From positions 1 through 64,000 of the forward strand of contig CAJUDG010000004.1 of the NCBI GenBank assembly GCA_910584745.1: 64,000 nt of DNA. The letters run 5' to 3'. The notes beneath the pieces are model-generated. The model had not been told where the DNA came from, did no database searches, and saw nothing but the letters and a program-made list of their open reading frames with translations. Source of the stretch: an uncultured Eubacteriales bacterium (GTDB taxonomy: Bacteria > Bacillota > Clostridia > Oscillospirales > Acutalibacteraceae). Position numbers and translations under genes: made by a program. Below, in pieces: positions 48,586-57,560 of the stretch; the stretch's first letter is position 1; each line of letters opens with the position of its first letter.

Positions 48586-50115
48586 TCAGATATCCAGCTG
48601 TGCCAGCTGCTTGAAATTGGCTTTAAGCGCCGGGTACAGCCCGGTATAGACCCTATAGAGCTTCTCATATTTCTCCACGTTCTCTTTAATGGGCTCCTGG
48701 GGCGGGTTGACCTTTATGAGCCGGTGGCAGGCCTCCTGCACCGAGGGATAGAGCCCCGCGCCCACTCCGGCCAGAATGGCCGCGCCCAGGGCCGGGCCCT
48801 CCTTGGACTGGACGGTCTGCACCGGGCAGTCGTACACGTCGGAGAGCATCTGCCGCCATAGGGGCGAGGTCCCGCCGCCGCCGCAGGCCAGCATCTGGTT
48901 CGTCACAACTCCCATCTCCCGAAGGACCTCCAGGCTGTCCCGCTGGGAGTAGGCCACGCCCTCCATCACGGCCCGCAGAAGGTCGCTCCTCACGTGCATG
49001 GCCGACAGGCCGAAGAACACCCCCCGGCAGTCCGGGTCCAGGTGCGGGGTGCGCTCCCCCATCAGGTAGGGCAGGTAAAAGAGCTTGTTGCAGCCCACCG
49101 GCGACAGCTCCGCCTGGTGGTCAAGAAGCACATAGGGGTCGATGGAGAGCCCCTGGGCCGAGACTATCTCGGAGTAGCAGAAGTTGTCCCTGAACCACTT
49201 GAGGGAGAGCCCCGCCCCCTGGGTCACGCCCATCACGTGCCAGGCCCCGGGTACAGCGCAGCAGAAGGTGTGCACCCGGCCCTTGGGGTCGATGGAGACC
49301 TTGTCCGTATGAGCGAACACCACGCCGGAGGTGCCAAGGGTGGTGAAGGCCTTGCCGTCGGTCACAACGCCCGTGCCCACGGCTGCGGCGGCGTTGTCCC
49401 CGGCGCCCCCCACCACGGGGGTGCCCGGGCGCAGGCCGGTCAGCTGGGCGGCGGCCTGGGTCACGGTGCCGGTGACCTCCGGGGACTCGTAGACCTTGGC
49501 GAGAAGCGCCGGGTCTATGTCGAGCTTTTCAAGGACCTCATCGCTCCAGCGGCGGTTCGGCACGTCCAGAAGCTGCATACCAGAGGCGTCCGAGACCTCC
49601 GTGGCGAACTCCCCGGTGAGCATATAGCGCACATAGTCCTTGGGAAGCAGTATATGGGCGCACTGTTTATAAATGTCCGGCTCATTCTCCCGGACCCAGA
49701 GGAGCTTCGCGGCGGTAAAGCCCGTAAGCGCCGGGTTAGCGGTTATCTCGATGAGCCGCTCCCGGCCCACCAGCTCGGTTATCTCGTCGCACTGCCTGCC
49801 GCTGCGCTGGTCACACCAGATGATGGAGCGGCGCAGCACATTGCCCTTCTTGTCCAGCATCACAAGGCCGTGCATCTGCCCGGAGAGGCCCACGCCCTTT
49901 ATGTCCGCCGGGTCCACCCGGCTCTCCCTTATCACCTGCTCTATGGTGGCCGCGACGGCCCTCCACCAGTCCCCGGGCTCCTGCTCGGCCCAGCCGTTCT
50001 CCGGCTGATACAGGGGGTACTCCACAGTGGCGCTGGCTATGACACTGCACTCCCGGTCGAAAAGCACCGTCTTTGTGCCGCTGGTGCCCAGGTCCACGCC
50101 TATGATATATTCCAT
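48586..50115 (-). CDS. xylB: xylulokinase-like FGGY carbohydrate kinase
   Basis: 509 residues from the ATG at 50115 (AAGGAG nine bases upstream; the ATG at 50124 abuts it). YIIGVDLGTSGTKTVLFD is the phosphate-1 motif, GVGLSGQMHGLVMLD the xylulokinase-type sugar-binding loop, and VVGGAGDNAAAAVGTG and ACGGGGTSPLWRQML follow. GQMHG favours D-xylulose over glycerol as substrate. Divergent from the GlpA-like set; no xylose isomerase is nearby, so the natural sugar is uncertain. Confidence 0.87.
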   Translation of the reverse strand: MEYIIGVDLGTSGTKTVLFDRECSVIASATVEYPLYQPENGWAEQEPGDWWRAVAATIEQVIRESRVDPADIKGVGLSGQMHGLVMLDKKGNVLRRSIIWCDQRSGRQCDEITELVGRERLIEITANPALTGFTAAKLLWVRENEPDIYKQCAHILLPKDYVRYMLTGEFATEVSDASGMQLLDVPNRRWSDEVLEKLDIDPALLAKVYESPEVTGTVTQAAAQLTGLRPGTPVVGGAGDNAAAAVGTGVVTDGKAFTTLGTSGVVFAHTDKVSIDPKGRVHTFCCAVPGAWHVMGVTQGAGLSLKWFRDNFCYSEIVSAQGLSIDPYVLLDHQAELSPVGCNKLFYLPYLMGERTPHLDPDCRGVFFGLSAMHVRSDLLRAVMEGVAYSQRDSLEVLREMGVVTNQMLACGGGGTSPLWRQMLSDVYDCPVQTVQSKEGPALGAAILAGVGAGLYPSVQEACHRLIKVNPPQEPIKENVEKYEKLYRVYTGLYPALKANFKQLAQLDI

Positions 50116-50194
50116 CCGAAACATCTCCTTTGAGATACTAAAGATAATAACTGATTATAATAATGTACCATTTTTTGAGGGATGTCAAGGCCCA

Positions 50195-50231
50195 GTTTGT
50201 GCTTGCGCAAAAAATATGTTTGTGCTATTAT
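50195..50231 (+). promoter_or_regulatory. promoter of GlpA-like operon with direct repeats
   Basis: TTGCGC (50203-50208), 17-base spacer, TATTAT (50226-50231). The 9-mer GTTTGTGCT occurs at 50195-50203 and 50218-50226, 23 bases apart, touching both boxes; such spacing puts the sites on one DNA face and suggests an activator or repressor. Confidence 0.45.
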
Positions 50232-50261
50232 TGAGAAGATGAAAGGGAAGGGGTGTAAAGC

Positions 50262-51701
50262 ATGAAAATATACGACGTCCTTATCATTGGCGCCGGGGTC
50301 ACGGGCTGCGCCGTGGCAAGGGAGCTGTCAAGGTATAAGGGCAGCTTTCTGGTGGCCGAGCGGGCCCCCGACGTCTGCGAGGGCACCAGCAAGGCCAACT
50401 CCGCCATAATGCACGCCGGGTTCGACGCGGAGCCGGGCTCCCTTAAGGCGAGGATGAACGTAAAGGGCAATAAAATGATGGACAGGCTCTCAGAGGAGCT
50501 GGACATCCCCTTTAAGCGCATTGGGGCCCTGGTGGTCTGCCTGAGCGAGGAGGGCCTGCCTAAACTTCGGGAGCTCTATGACCGGGGGATAGAGAACGGC
50601 GTGGAGGGGCTGTCCCTCCTGACCGGCGACGAGGCCCGGGAGATAGAGCCGAACCTTACCGGCGAGGTCTGCGGGGCGCTGCTGGCGAAGACCTCCGGCA
50701 TCGTCTGCCCCTTCGAGCTGACCCTGGGCCTTGGGGAGAGCGCGGCCAAAAACGGCGTGGAGTTCCGCTTTGACACAAGGGTCACGGGCCTCAGGCGCGA
50801 GGGGGACTGCTGGGCGGCCAGCACTGATAATGGGGATATCCTGGCAAAGACCGTGGTGAACGCCGCCGGGGTATACGCCGGGGAGCTGCACAATATGGTC
50901 TGTGAGGATAAGCTGCGCATCACCCCACGCAAGGGCGAATACTGCCTTCTGGACAGGACCGCCGGGGGGCACGTGTCCCATACGGTGTTCCAGCTGCCGG
51001 GGAAACTGGGCAAGGGCGTGCTTGTAAGCCCCACCGTCCACGGCAACCTGCTTTTGGGCCCCACCGCCGCCGACGTGGAGGACCCGGAGACAGCCAATAC
51101 CACCGCCGGGGGCCTAAAAGAGGTGGCGGAAAAGTCCGGCTGGGCGGTGAGGGATATACCAATGCGCCAGGTGATAACCTCCTTTATGGGCCTTCGGGCC
51201 CACGAGGACAGCGACGACTTCATCCTGGGAGAGTCGGCCGAGGGCTTCTTCGACGCGGCGGGGATAGAGTCCCCGGGCCTTACCAGCGCCCCGGCCATCG
51301 GGGAGTACCTGGCGGGGCTCATAGCGGAGAAGCTTGAGCTCTCGCCAAACGAGAGCTTTGACCCCATAAGAAAAGGCGTGCCAAAGGTTGCGGACATGCC
51401 CATAGAGGAGCGGGCGGCGCTTATCAAGCGGGACCCGTGCTATGGCAATATCATCTGCCGCTGCGAGGAGGTCTCCGAGGGGGAGATACTGGACGCGGTC
51501 CACGGCATACTGGGGGCCAGGACCCTGGACGGCGTGAAGCGCCGCACCCGGGCGGGGATGGGGCGGTGTCAGGCGGGGTTCTGCTCGCCAAGGGTCATGG
51601 AGATACTCTCCCGGGAGCTCTCTTTGGACCTGACAGAGATACGCAAGTCCGGCAAAGACTCTCAGATAGTCCTGGAGAGGACTCGGAAGGAGGGCGAATG
51701 A
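50262..51701 (+). CDS. FAD-dependent glycerol-3-phosphate dehydrogenase-like oxidoreductase
   Basis: 479 residues. Opens with the FAD loop VLIIGAGVTGCAVAREL, has a DAO fold with SKANSAIMHAGFDAEPGSL and ends in a BFD-like [2Fe-2S] domain (ICRCEEVSEGEILDAV and GMGRCQAGFCSPR). This is the GlpA-type subunit found with a second flavoprotein and a DUF1667 protein in Firmicutes, often beside glpK. Together they should oxidise glycerol 3-phosphate or a related 2-hydroxy acid, passing electrons to the membrane or NAD. GGAAGGGG precedes the ATG. Confidence 0.87.
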   Translation: MKIYDVLIIGAGVTGCAVARELSRYKGSFLVAERAPDVCEGTSKANSAIMHAGFDAEPGSLKARMNVKGNKMMDRLSEELDIPFKRIGALVVCLSEEGLPKLRELYDRGIENGVEGLSLLTGDEAREIEPNLTGEVCGALLAKTSGIVCPFELTLGLGESAAKNGVEFRFDTRVTGLRREGDCWAASTDNGDILAKTVVNAAGVYAGELHNMVCEDKLRITPRKGEYCLLDRTAGGHVSHTVFQLPGKLGKGVLVSPTVHGNLLLGPTAADVEDPETANTTAGGLKEVAEKSGWAVRDIPMRQVITSFMGLRAHEDSDDFILGESAEGFFDAAGIESPGLTSAPAIGEYLAGLIAEKLELSPNESFDPIRKGVPKVADMPIEERAALIKRDPCYGNIICRCEEVSEGEILDAVHGILGARTLDGVKRRTRAGMGRCQAGFCSPRVMEILSRELSLDLTEIRKSGKDSQIVLERTRKEGE

Positions 51702-51702
51702 G

Positions 51703-52968
51703 TTGGAGCACGATATAGTCATAATCGGCGGGGGCCCCGCGGGGCTGGCCGCGGCCATAGCCGCCAGGGAGGCGGGAGCGTCTGACATCCTGATACTCGA
51801 GCGGGAGAAGGAGCTGGGGGGGATACTCAACCAGTGCATACACAACGGCTTCGGCCTGCACACCTTCAAGGAGGAGCTGACCGGCCCCGAGTACGCCGCA
51901 AGGTATATAGTTAAGGTGAAGGAGATGGGCATTCCGTACCTTCTGAGCACCACCGTTGTGGACCTACAGCGGGAGGGCGATGGTATAACCGTCACCTCCG
52001 TCAGCAAAAAGGACGGCCTATTGCAGACCAGGGCCAAGGCCGTGGTGCTGGCTATGGGCTGCCGGGAGCGGCCAAGGGGGGCGCTGAACATACCCGGCAC
52101 CCGTCCGGCGGGCATATTCTCGGCGGGCACGGCCCAGCGGCTTGTGAACCTTGAGGGCTATATGCCCGGAAAACGCGTGGTCATACTTGGCAGCGGGGAT
52201 ATCGGGCTGATAATGGCAAGGCGCATGACGCTGGAGGGGGCGAAGGTGCTGTGCGTTGCGGAGCTTCAGCCCTATTCCGGCGGGCTCAAGCGCAATATAG
52301 TCCAGTGCCTGGACGACTACGGCATACCCCTTAAGCTCAGCCATACCGTAGTGGACATCCGGGGCAAGGAGAGGGTCACAGGCGTTACCATTGCAAGGGT
52401 GGGGGAGGATCTCCGGCCCATTCCAGGCACCGAGGAGGACTACGACTGCGACACCTTGCTGCTCTCGGTGGGCCTGCTGCCGGAGAACGAGCTGTCCCGG
52501 GCCGTGGGGGTGGACATCGCCCCGGTCACCGGCGGGCCGGTGGTCAACGAGAGCCTTGAGACCAATATACCCGGGGTGTTCGCCTGCGGCAACGTGCTGC
52601 ACGTCCACGACCTGGTGGACTACGTGTCCCAGGAGGCCGCGGGAGCGGGCAGGAACGCCGCCAGGTACGTTCTGGGCGAAAGGGCCCCGGGCGGGGCGGG
52701 CATACCCATCGTGCCGGCGGGGGCCGTGCGGTACACAGTGCCCTGCACCATAGACCCGGAGAGGATGGACGGCGAGGCGACGGTCCGGTTTAGGGTGGGC
52801 CGGAACATGCGAAAGGCCGTGGTCACCCTGAGGGCCGGGGACAAAGAGCTCATAAGGAGAAAGCGCCCGGTGATGGCCCCCGGGGAGATGGAGCAGCTGA
52901 CAATAAAGAGAGAATGGCTTACCGGCGGCGGGGAAGCTCTGGCGCTGGAAGCCAGGGAGGAGGAATGA
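51703..52968 (+). CDS. NAD(P)/FAD-dependent oxidoreductase (GlpB-like partner)
   Basis: 421 residues, TTG start behind AAGGAGGG, one base after the previous stop. IVIIGGGPAGLAAAIAARE is the FAD loop, VVILGSGDIGLIMARRM the NAD(P) loop, and TNIPGVFACGNVLHVHDLVD the C-terminal FAD contact. A redox-active CxxC of the thioredoxin-reductase type is not present. It belongs with the GlpA-like protein and DUF1667 as an electron-transfer complex. Overlaps DUF1667 by four bases. Confidence 0.87.
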   Translation: MEHDIVIIGGGPAGLAAAIAAREAGASDILILEREKELGGILNQCIHNGFGLHTFKEELTGPEYAARYIVKVKEMGIPYLLSTTVVDLQREGDGITVTSVSKKDGLLQTRAKAVVLAMGCRERPRGALNIPGTRPAGIFSAGTAQRLVNLEGYMPGKRVVILGSGDIGLIMARRMTLEGAKVLCVAELQPYSGGLKRNIVQCLDDYGIPLKLSHTVVDIRGKERVTGVTIARVGEDLRPIPGTEEDYDCDTLLLSVGLLPENELSRAVGVDIAPVTGGPVVNESLETNIPGVFACGNVLHVHDLVDYVSQEAAGAGRNAARYVLGERAPGGAGIPIVPAGAVRYTVPCTIDPERMDGEATVRFRVGRNMRKAVVTLRAGDKELIRRKRPVMAPGEMEQLTIKREWLTGGGEALALEAREEE

Positions 52969-53333
52969 GCTTGCCAATAGTTGAACTTACCTGCATAAGC
53001 TGCCCGCTGGGCTGCCCCCTTAAGGTGGAGACGGATAATGAGGGCAAAGTGCTCTCTGTCACGGGAAACACCTGCAGGCGGGGCGAGGACTACGGCAGGA
53101 AGGAGGTCACGGCCCCCACAAGGACCGTAACCTCCACGGTCCGGCTCAAGGGCGGCAGCGCCCCGGTGGTCTCCGTGCGCACAAAGGGGGACGTGCCAAA
53201 GAGCAGGATATTCGCCGTGATGGAGGAGATACGCGGGGCCGTGATAACCGCCCCTGTGCACATCGGCGACGTGGTCATCCCCGATATCGCCGGGACCGGC
53301 GTGGACCTTATCGCCACCAGGGAGGACGTTTGA
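52965..53333 (+). CDS. DUF1667 domain protein
   Basis: 122 residues from the ATG overlapping the previous stop. The Cys-rich start ELTCISCPLGCPLKVE with NTCRRGEDYG suggests an iron-sulfur or zinc site. VVSVRTKGDVPKSRIFAVMEEI is the family signature. It always accompanies the two flavoproteins upstream in the clusters I know and is thought to be the third subunit of that dehydrogenase. The stop is followed at once by the HAD gene ATG. Confidence 0.87.
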   Translation: MSLPIVELTCISCPLGCPLKVETDNEGKVLSVTGNTCRRGEDYGRKEVTAPTRTVTSTVRLKGGSAPVVSVRTKGDVPKSRIFAVMEEIRGAVITAPVHIGDVVIPDIAGTGVDLIATREDV

Positions 53334-54053
53334 ATGCTTGGAAAAGACATAACCACTTTGATGTTCGACCTGGACGGCACCCTTCTGCCCATGGACCTGG
53401 AGAACTTCACCAACACCTACTTCTCCCTGCTGGCAAAGAAAGCCGCGCCCTACGGCTATGAGCCAAAGGCCCTTGTTGCCGCCGTCTGGAAGGGCACCAA
53501 GGCCATGATAATGAACGACGGCTCCCGGCCCAACGACCAGCGCTTCTGGGAGGTCTTCGCCGGGGAGCTGGGGGAGAAAATTTTGGACCTGCGGCCGGTG
53601 TTCGATAGATTCTACGCCGGGGAATTCAACGGCGCGAAGACGGCTGTCCGGGATAATCCCCTGGCAAAGAGAGCGGTCGAGGCGGCCAAGAGCGCCGGGT
53701 ACACGGTTATCTTAGCCACAAACCCGCTGTTCCCGCTGGTGGGCGTGGCGACCCGGCTTAACTGGCTGGGGCTTTCGCCGGAGGACTTCGCCCATGTGAC
53801 CTGCTATGAGAACTGCTCATACTGCAAGCCAAACCCGCTGTACTATACCGGGATACTGGAGCGCATAGGAAAGCGGCCGGAGGAGTGCCTGATGATAGGC
53901 AACGACGTGCGCGAGGACGCCATAGCCGCCGGAAAGGCTGGGCTTTCGGCCTATCTCATAACCGACTGCCTGGAGAACGCCGGTAACGATGATATCAGCG
54001 CCGTGCCAAACGGCAGCTTTACGGAATTCATGAAATTTGCCGGGCTGGAATAA
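53334..54053 (+). CDS. HAD family phosphatase
   Basis: 239 residues. LMFDLDGTLLPMD is the Asp nucleophile motif I, ILATNPLFPLVG motif II, KPNPLYYTGIL holds the motif III Lys, and MIGNDVREDAIAAGKAGL motif IV. The cap domain lies between motifs I and II. Because it begins directly after DUF1667 in the GlpA-like operon, it may be a glycerol-phosphate phosphatase, but specificity is not readable. Confidence 0.87.
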   Translation: MLGKDITTLMFDLDGTLLPMDLENFTNTYFSLLAKKAAPYGYEPKALVAAVWKGTKAMIMNDGSRPNDQRFWEVFAGELGEKILDLRPVFDRFYAGEFNGAKTAVRDNPLAKRAVEAAKSAGYTVILATNPLFPLVGVATRLNWLGLSPEDFAHVTCYENCSYCKPNPLYYTGILERIGKRPEECLMIGNDVREDAIAAGKAGLSAYLITDCLENAGNDDISAVPNGSFTEFMKFAGLE

Positions 54054-54105
54054 AGCCGGTCCCGGCTAAAATAATATACTTATCAATATTCAGGAGGTAA
54101 TTGAA

Positions 54106-54414
54106 ATGGCAGTTTTGACACTTACAAAGGAAAATTTCGACACCGAGGCTTTGAAGTCCGACATCCCCGTGCTGGTGGATTTCTGGGCCGAGTGGTGCGG
54201 GCCCTGCCGGATGTTCTCCCCCATCGTGGACGAGTTCGCCGAGGAGAATGAGGGCAAGGTAAAGGTTGGCAAGGTGAACGTGGACGAGCAGCCGGACCTT
54301 GCGGGCAGGTACGGGGTCATGAGCATCCCCACGGCCATCCTGTTCAAAAACGGCGAGATAGCCGACACCCTTGTGGGCGTGCAGCCCAAGACCGCTTTGG
54401 AGGAGCTTATTTAA
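54106..54414 (+). CDS. trxA: thioredoxin
   Basis: 102 residues. General protein disulfide reductase. The active site VDFWAEWCGPCRMFSPI (Cys pair at about 30 and 33) and the cis-proline loop MSIPTAILF are intact. CAGGAGG precedes the ATG. trxB follows directly, giving a complete thioredoxin system. Confidence 0.96.
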   Translation: MAVLTLTKENFDTEALKSDIPVLVDFWAEWCGPCRMFSPIVDEFAEENEGKVKVGKVNVDEQPDLAGRYGVMSIPTAILFKNGEIADTLVGVQPKTALEELI

Positions 54415-54417
54415 GCC

Positions 54418-55335
54418 GTGGCGGATATTTTTGACCTGATGATAATCGGCGGGGGCCCCGCCGGGTACACCGCCGCCCTGTACGGGGCCAGGGCGGGGCT
54501 TAAGGTGGGGCTCATAGAGAAGCTGGGCCCCGGCGGGCAGATGGGCACCACGGACATGGTGGACAACTACCCGGGCTTTCCCGAGGGGATAAACGGCTTC
54601 GAGCTGGCCATGAAGATGAAAGAGGGGGCCGGGCGCTTTGGGGCCGCGACTATCTCCGGGGAGGTCACGGAGGTGAAGCTCTCCGGGGACGTGAAGGCTA
54701 TAGCGACCCCCAAGGGCGCCTATCAGGCCCGCACTGTTATCCTCGCCACGGGGGCCCAGCCCAGAGAGCTTGGCCTTCAGAACGAGCGGGAGCTGAGAGG
54801 AAAGGGCGTGTCATACTGCGCCACCTGCGACGGCATGTTCTACAGGAATAAGACCGTAGCCGTGGTGGGCGGGGGCAATACCGCCGTGGCCGACGCGCTG
54901 TACCTGTCGAGGATATGCGAAAAGGTCTATCTCATCCACCGCAGGGACAGGCTCCGCGCCCCCCAGATACAGCAGGAAACCCTTGAGAAGGCCGGAAACG
55001 TGGAGTTTGTCTGGGACAGCCAGGTGAAGGAGCTGGTCTCTGAGGGGCGGCTTACGGGCCTTATAGTGGAGAACAAGAACACCTTGGAGCGCCGGGAGCT
55101 TTCCTGCGCCGGGGTGTTCATCGCCGTGGGGCAGGTGCCGGAGACCGGGCTCTATAGGGGCCAGGTGGAGCTGGACCAGTCGGGCTATGTGATGGCGGGC
55201 GAGGACTGCCGGACCAATATCCCGGGGGTCTTCGCCGCCGGGGACCTGAGGGCAAAGCCTTTAAGGCAGATAGTCACCGCCGCCGCCGACGGGGCGGTGG
55301 CCGCCTCTGCCGCCCAGGAATATCTGGATAAATAG
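54418..55335 (+). CDS. trxB: thioredoxin-disulfide reductase
   Basis: 305 residues, GTG start three bases after trxA. NADPH-dependent flavoenzyme that reduces TrxA. FAD loop LMIIGGGPAGYTAALYGARA, redox Cys pair in SYCATCDGMF (CATC), NADPH loop VAVVGGGNTAVADAL, and the final FAD contact GVFAAGDLRAKPLRQI are present. Usual length. A strong terminator ends the transcript. Confidence 0.95.
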   Translation: MADIFDLMIIGGGPAGYTAALYGARAGLKVGLIEKLGPGGQMGTTDMVDNYPGFPEGINGFELAMKMKEGAGRFGAATISGEVTEVKLSGDVKAIATPKGAYQARTVILATGAQPRELGLQNERELRGKGVSYCATCDGMFYRNKTVAVVGGGNTAVADALYLSRICEKVYLIHRRDRLRAPQIQQETLEKAGNVEFVWDSQVKELVSEGRLTGLIVENKNTLERRELSCAGVFIAVGQVPETGLYRGQVELDQSGYVMAGEDCRTNIPGVFAAGDLRAKPLRQIVTAAADGAVAASAAQEYLDK

Positions 55336-55355
55336 AGGACTTGGGGGCGCCGGAG

Positions 55356-55373
55356 ATGGCGCACCCAAGTCCT
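55356..55373 (+). terminator. terminator of trx operon (right arm; left arm 55336-55345)
   Basis: Stem AGGACTTGGG (55336... read 55336 region) pairing with CCCAAGTCCT at 55364-55373, continued inside by GCGCC/GGCGC after one mismatch, about 15 pairs in total, followed by ttgcctttgcc. The whole hairpin spans 55336-55373. Confidence 0.85.
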
Positions 55374-55446
55374 TTGCCTTTGCCGGTGCAAAGGCGGCAA
55401 AAGGGTATTACATACCGAATATCCGCTCCTTTTAACTACCTCACTT

Positions 55447-56376
55447 TCACCCTAGCGGGTAATTGATTATCAGAACCTCCTCAGACGCGGAAGTTTTGTC
55501 CTTTGTCTGATAGTTGGAATTGGAGTAGCTGCGGTTAAGGGGGACAGCGGTATATATGCCGGCGCGGCTTTCAAGCCACCGGATAAGGATGTGGTTTTCC
55601 TTCCCCTTGCTGCGCAGGACATTGGACAGGGCAAAGCGGATGTGCCGGCTGTGCAGGCCGTCCAGAAACGCCAGCAGGTCCCTTTCCGCGGATTCGCCCC
55701 AGCCGCCCTTCTCGTTATATGTGGCGCAGGTGATAAGGTACGGCGGGTCGGCGTACACAAGGTCCCGGGGGGTAAGCGGGGACGTGTCGAATTCCCGGAA
55801 ATCCCGGCAGGTGAACAGGCAGTCCTGGGCCTTCAGCCGGTCCGTGAAGTCCAGAAGCTTCCGCTCCATGCGGCTGTTGAAATCCCGCTTCCCCACGGGC
55901 AGGTTGAACCGGCCGTCGGAATTGAACCTGATCTGGTTATTAAAGGCATATACTATGAGCACATAGAGCATAATATGCTGGCAGATGTCAGAGCCGCCCT
56001 TTAAGCGCCTTTCGTTGAAATCGGCGCGGAGCTTCAGGTATTTGTCCCGGTTATACCCCGCAAGCCCGCTGCCGCTGTCACAGCCGTAGTGGGAATAGCC
56101 GTACCGGGAGGTTAGGGAAAGACCGTATCTTTCAATTATCCCGTATATGGAGTCAAGGAGACATTCGCGGCCAAGGGTCTTAAAAGCGCCGTAAATGGAT
56201 AATAGGTCCCGGTTTATGTCGTTATATATTACGCGGCGGCTGTCCGCATTTATCCCCACGTTGCAGCCGCCGCAGAAAAGGTCCACAAAGGTGGAGACGT
56301 CCTTGGGGAAAAGGGGCGTTATCTGGGGCAGCAGCCTGTATTTGCCGCCGGTATAGTTCAGGGGTGACGGTATCAT
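55447..56376 (-). CDS. D12-class adenine-specific DNA methyltransferase (Dam-like)
   Basis: 309 residues. N6-adenine DNA methylase of the MT-A70-unrelated D12 (alpha) class. NYTGGKYRLLPQI is the N-terminal SAM contact, FVDLFCGGCNVGIN motif I, and VYADPPYL the catalytic DPPY motif IV; KTSASEEVLIINY ends the protein as in Dam/DpnM. The target-recognition part lies between. Adjacent upstream is a second D12 methylase. Recognition sequence unknown. An 11-base gap suggests cotranscription. Confidence 0.9.
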   Translation of the reverse strand: MIPSPLNYTGGKYRLLPQITPLFPKDVSTFVDLFCGGCNVGINADSRRVIYNDINRDLLSIYGAFKTLGRECLLDSIYGIIERYGLSLTSRYGYSHYGCDSGSGLAGYNRDKYLKLRADFNERRLKGGSDICQHIMLYVLIVYAFNNQIRFNSDGRFNLPVGKRDFNSRMERKLLDFTDRLKAQDCLFTCRDFREFDTSPLTPRDLVYADPPYLITCATYNEKGGWGESAERDLLAFLDGLHSRHIRFALSNVLRSKGKENHILIRWLESRAGIYTAVPLNRSYSNSNYQTKDKTSASEEVLIINYPLG

Positions 56377-56387
56377 GGGGGCGCTCC

Positions 56388-57425
56388 TTAACTGTGACAG
56401 GTGCAGAGGAACAGCCTTTCGGCGTTCTCCTCAATGCCGGACCTGCCGGTGGTGAAGGGCTTATAGCTCTCCTCGAACACCCGGACTTCGCCCTTTTTCT
56501 CCAGGATCCTTTTTATGTCCGCATCGGAAATTTTGGCGTTGGAGCGGCTGTTGCCCTTCTGGGCCATGTTATTGTAGGAGAGCAGTATGTACTTTGCGCT
56601 GATATCTCCTATCAGCGCCTCAAAGGCCTCTGCCGCATCCGCCGTGCAGTACCGGCTTTTCAGACCGCGCCGGTCCATCTTTCTGGCGACGCCGTACACC
56701 TGGGGCTTTTCCCACCGGGCCACGTTCTCCAGAAGGTGGTACGCGTCGCAGTACTGCCGGGAGTTATAGGGCGGGTCGATATAGACAAGGTCCGCCTTTA
56801 TCCGCCGTACAAGCTCGTTTGCGTCCTCGTTAAAGCACCGGTTTTCCGGGTTATTGCGCACCTCTGCCAGAGGGACGCAGAGCTCAAGCGCAGGGCCGAA
56901 GCCGGCGCCCCTGCGGTATGCGTCGTAATGTCCGCAGGTGACGGCTATCCTGTCCATGGCGTAGAGCAGAGAGGTTATCAGAAGCGCTCTTTCCCGCTCG
57001 TTCAGGTTTCCCTTTTTGTAGTTGCGCTCGATATCCCCGCGGATATAGCCGATCTTCGCGCAGTCGCGCCGGCTGAAATACGTGTCGGAAAAGCTGCGGG
57101 TCATATAGTTCTCTCCGCAGTTCCTTTTGGCGTTATATCTTGTGACATTGTCAATGATTACCTGCGGGTCATAGGCCTGTGCCCCGAACCAGGCGAAGTT
57201 GCAGATATAATTGCTGTAAAGCAGGTCGTTGGTTATAATGGCCTTGCCGGCAAAGGCGGAGGACACCGCGCCCGTTCCGGCGAAAATGTCGGCGACGGTG
57301 TCCACGTCCGGGCACTGGCCGTTCACGACGCCGGTGATAAAGGGGAGAAGCTTATATTTATTTCCGAGATATCTTCTGTTGTTTATGGACGAGGTCTTAT
57401 ACGCCTTGGTTTCGGCAGAGCTCAT
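56388..57425 (-). CDS. second D12-class adenine-specific DNA methyltransferase
   Basis: 345 residues. INNRRYLGNKYKLLPFI is the SAM contact, ADIFAGTGAVSSAF motif I, and VYIDPPYNSRQYCDAYHL motif IV. The RRYLGNK and DPPYNSRQY pattern is like the half-enzymes of FokI/LlaI type that methylate one strand of an asymmetric site. With the neighbouring enzyme it would methylate two strands or two sites. No endonuclease gene is next to it. GGAGGG precedes the ATG and a near-consensus promoter lies upstream. Confidence 0.9.
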   Translation of the reverse strand: MSSAETKAYKTSSINNRRYLGNKYKLLPFITGVVNGQCPDVDTVADIFAGTGAVSSAFAGKAIITNDLLYSNYICNFAWFGAQAYDPQVIIDNVTRYNAKRNCGENYMTRSFSDTYFSRRDCAKIGYIRGDIERNYKKGNLNERERALLITSLLYAMDRIAVTCGHYDAYRRGAGFGPALELCVPLAEVRNNPENRCFNEDANELVRRIKADLVYIDPPYNSRQYCDAYHLLENVARWEKPQVYGVARKMDRRGLKSRYCTADAAEAFEALIGDISAKYILLSYNNMAQKGNSRSNAKISDADIKRILEKKGEVRVFEESYKPFTTGRSGIEENAERLFLCTCHS

Positions 57426-57464
57426 GGCCGGTCCCTCCGGTTTCTGCGGATCATATCATAATGT

Positions 57465-57493
57465 ATTATATATCAAAGGCAAAAGCTAGTCAA
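57465..57493 (-). promoter_or_regulatory. promoter of the methyltransferase pair
   Basis: TTGACT (57488-57493), 17-base spacer, perfect TATAAT (57465-57470) on the minus strand, 39 bases before the ATG. It follows directly after the terminator of the gerQ-like gene. Confidence 0.8.
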
Positions 57494-57503
57494 CCGCAAA
57501 ACG

Positions 57504-57539
57504 CGGGGGAGGCGCTTCCTCTGTGAAGCGCCTCCCCCG
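57504..57539 (-). terminator. terminator of cwlJ-gerQ-like operon
   Basis: Perfect 15-bp stem CGGGGGAGGCGCTTC/GAAGCGCCTCCCCCG with a 6-base loop, followed on the minus strand by CGTTTTGCGG. One of the strongest hairpins in the window. Confidence 0.88.
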
Positions 57540-57560
57540 AAAAGGAGATTTTCCGTATGG

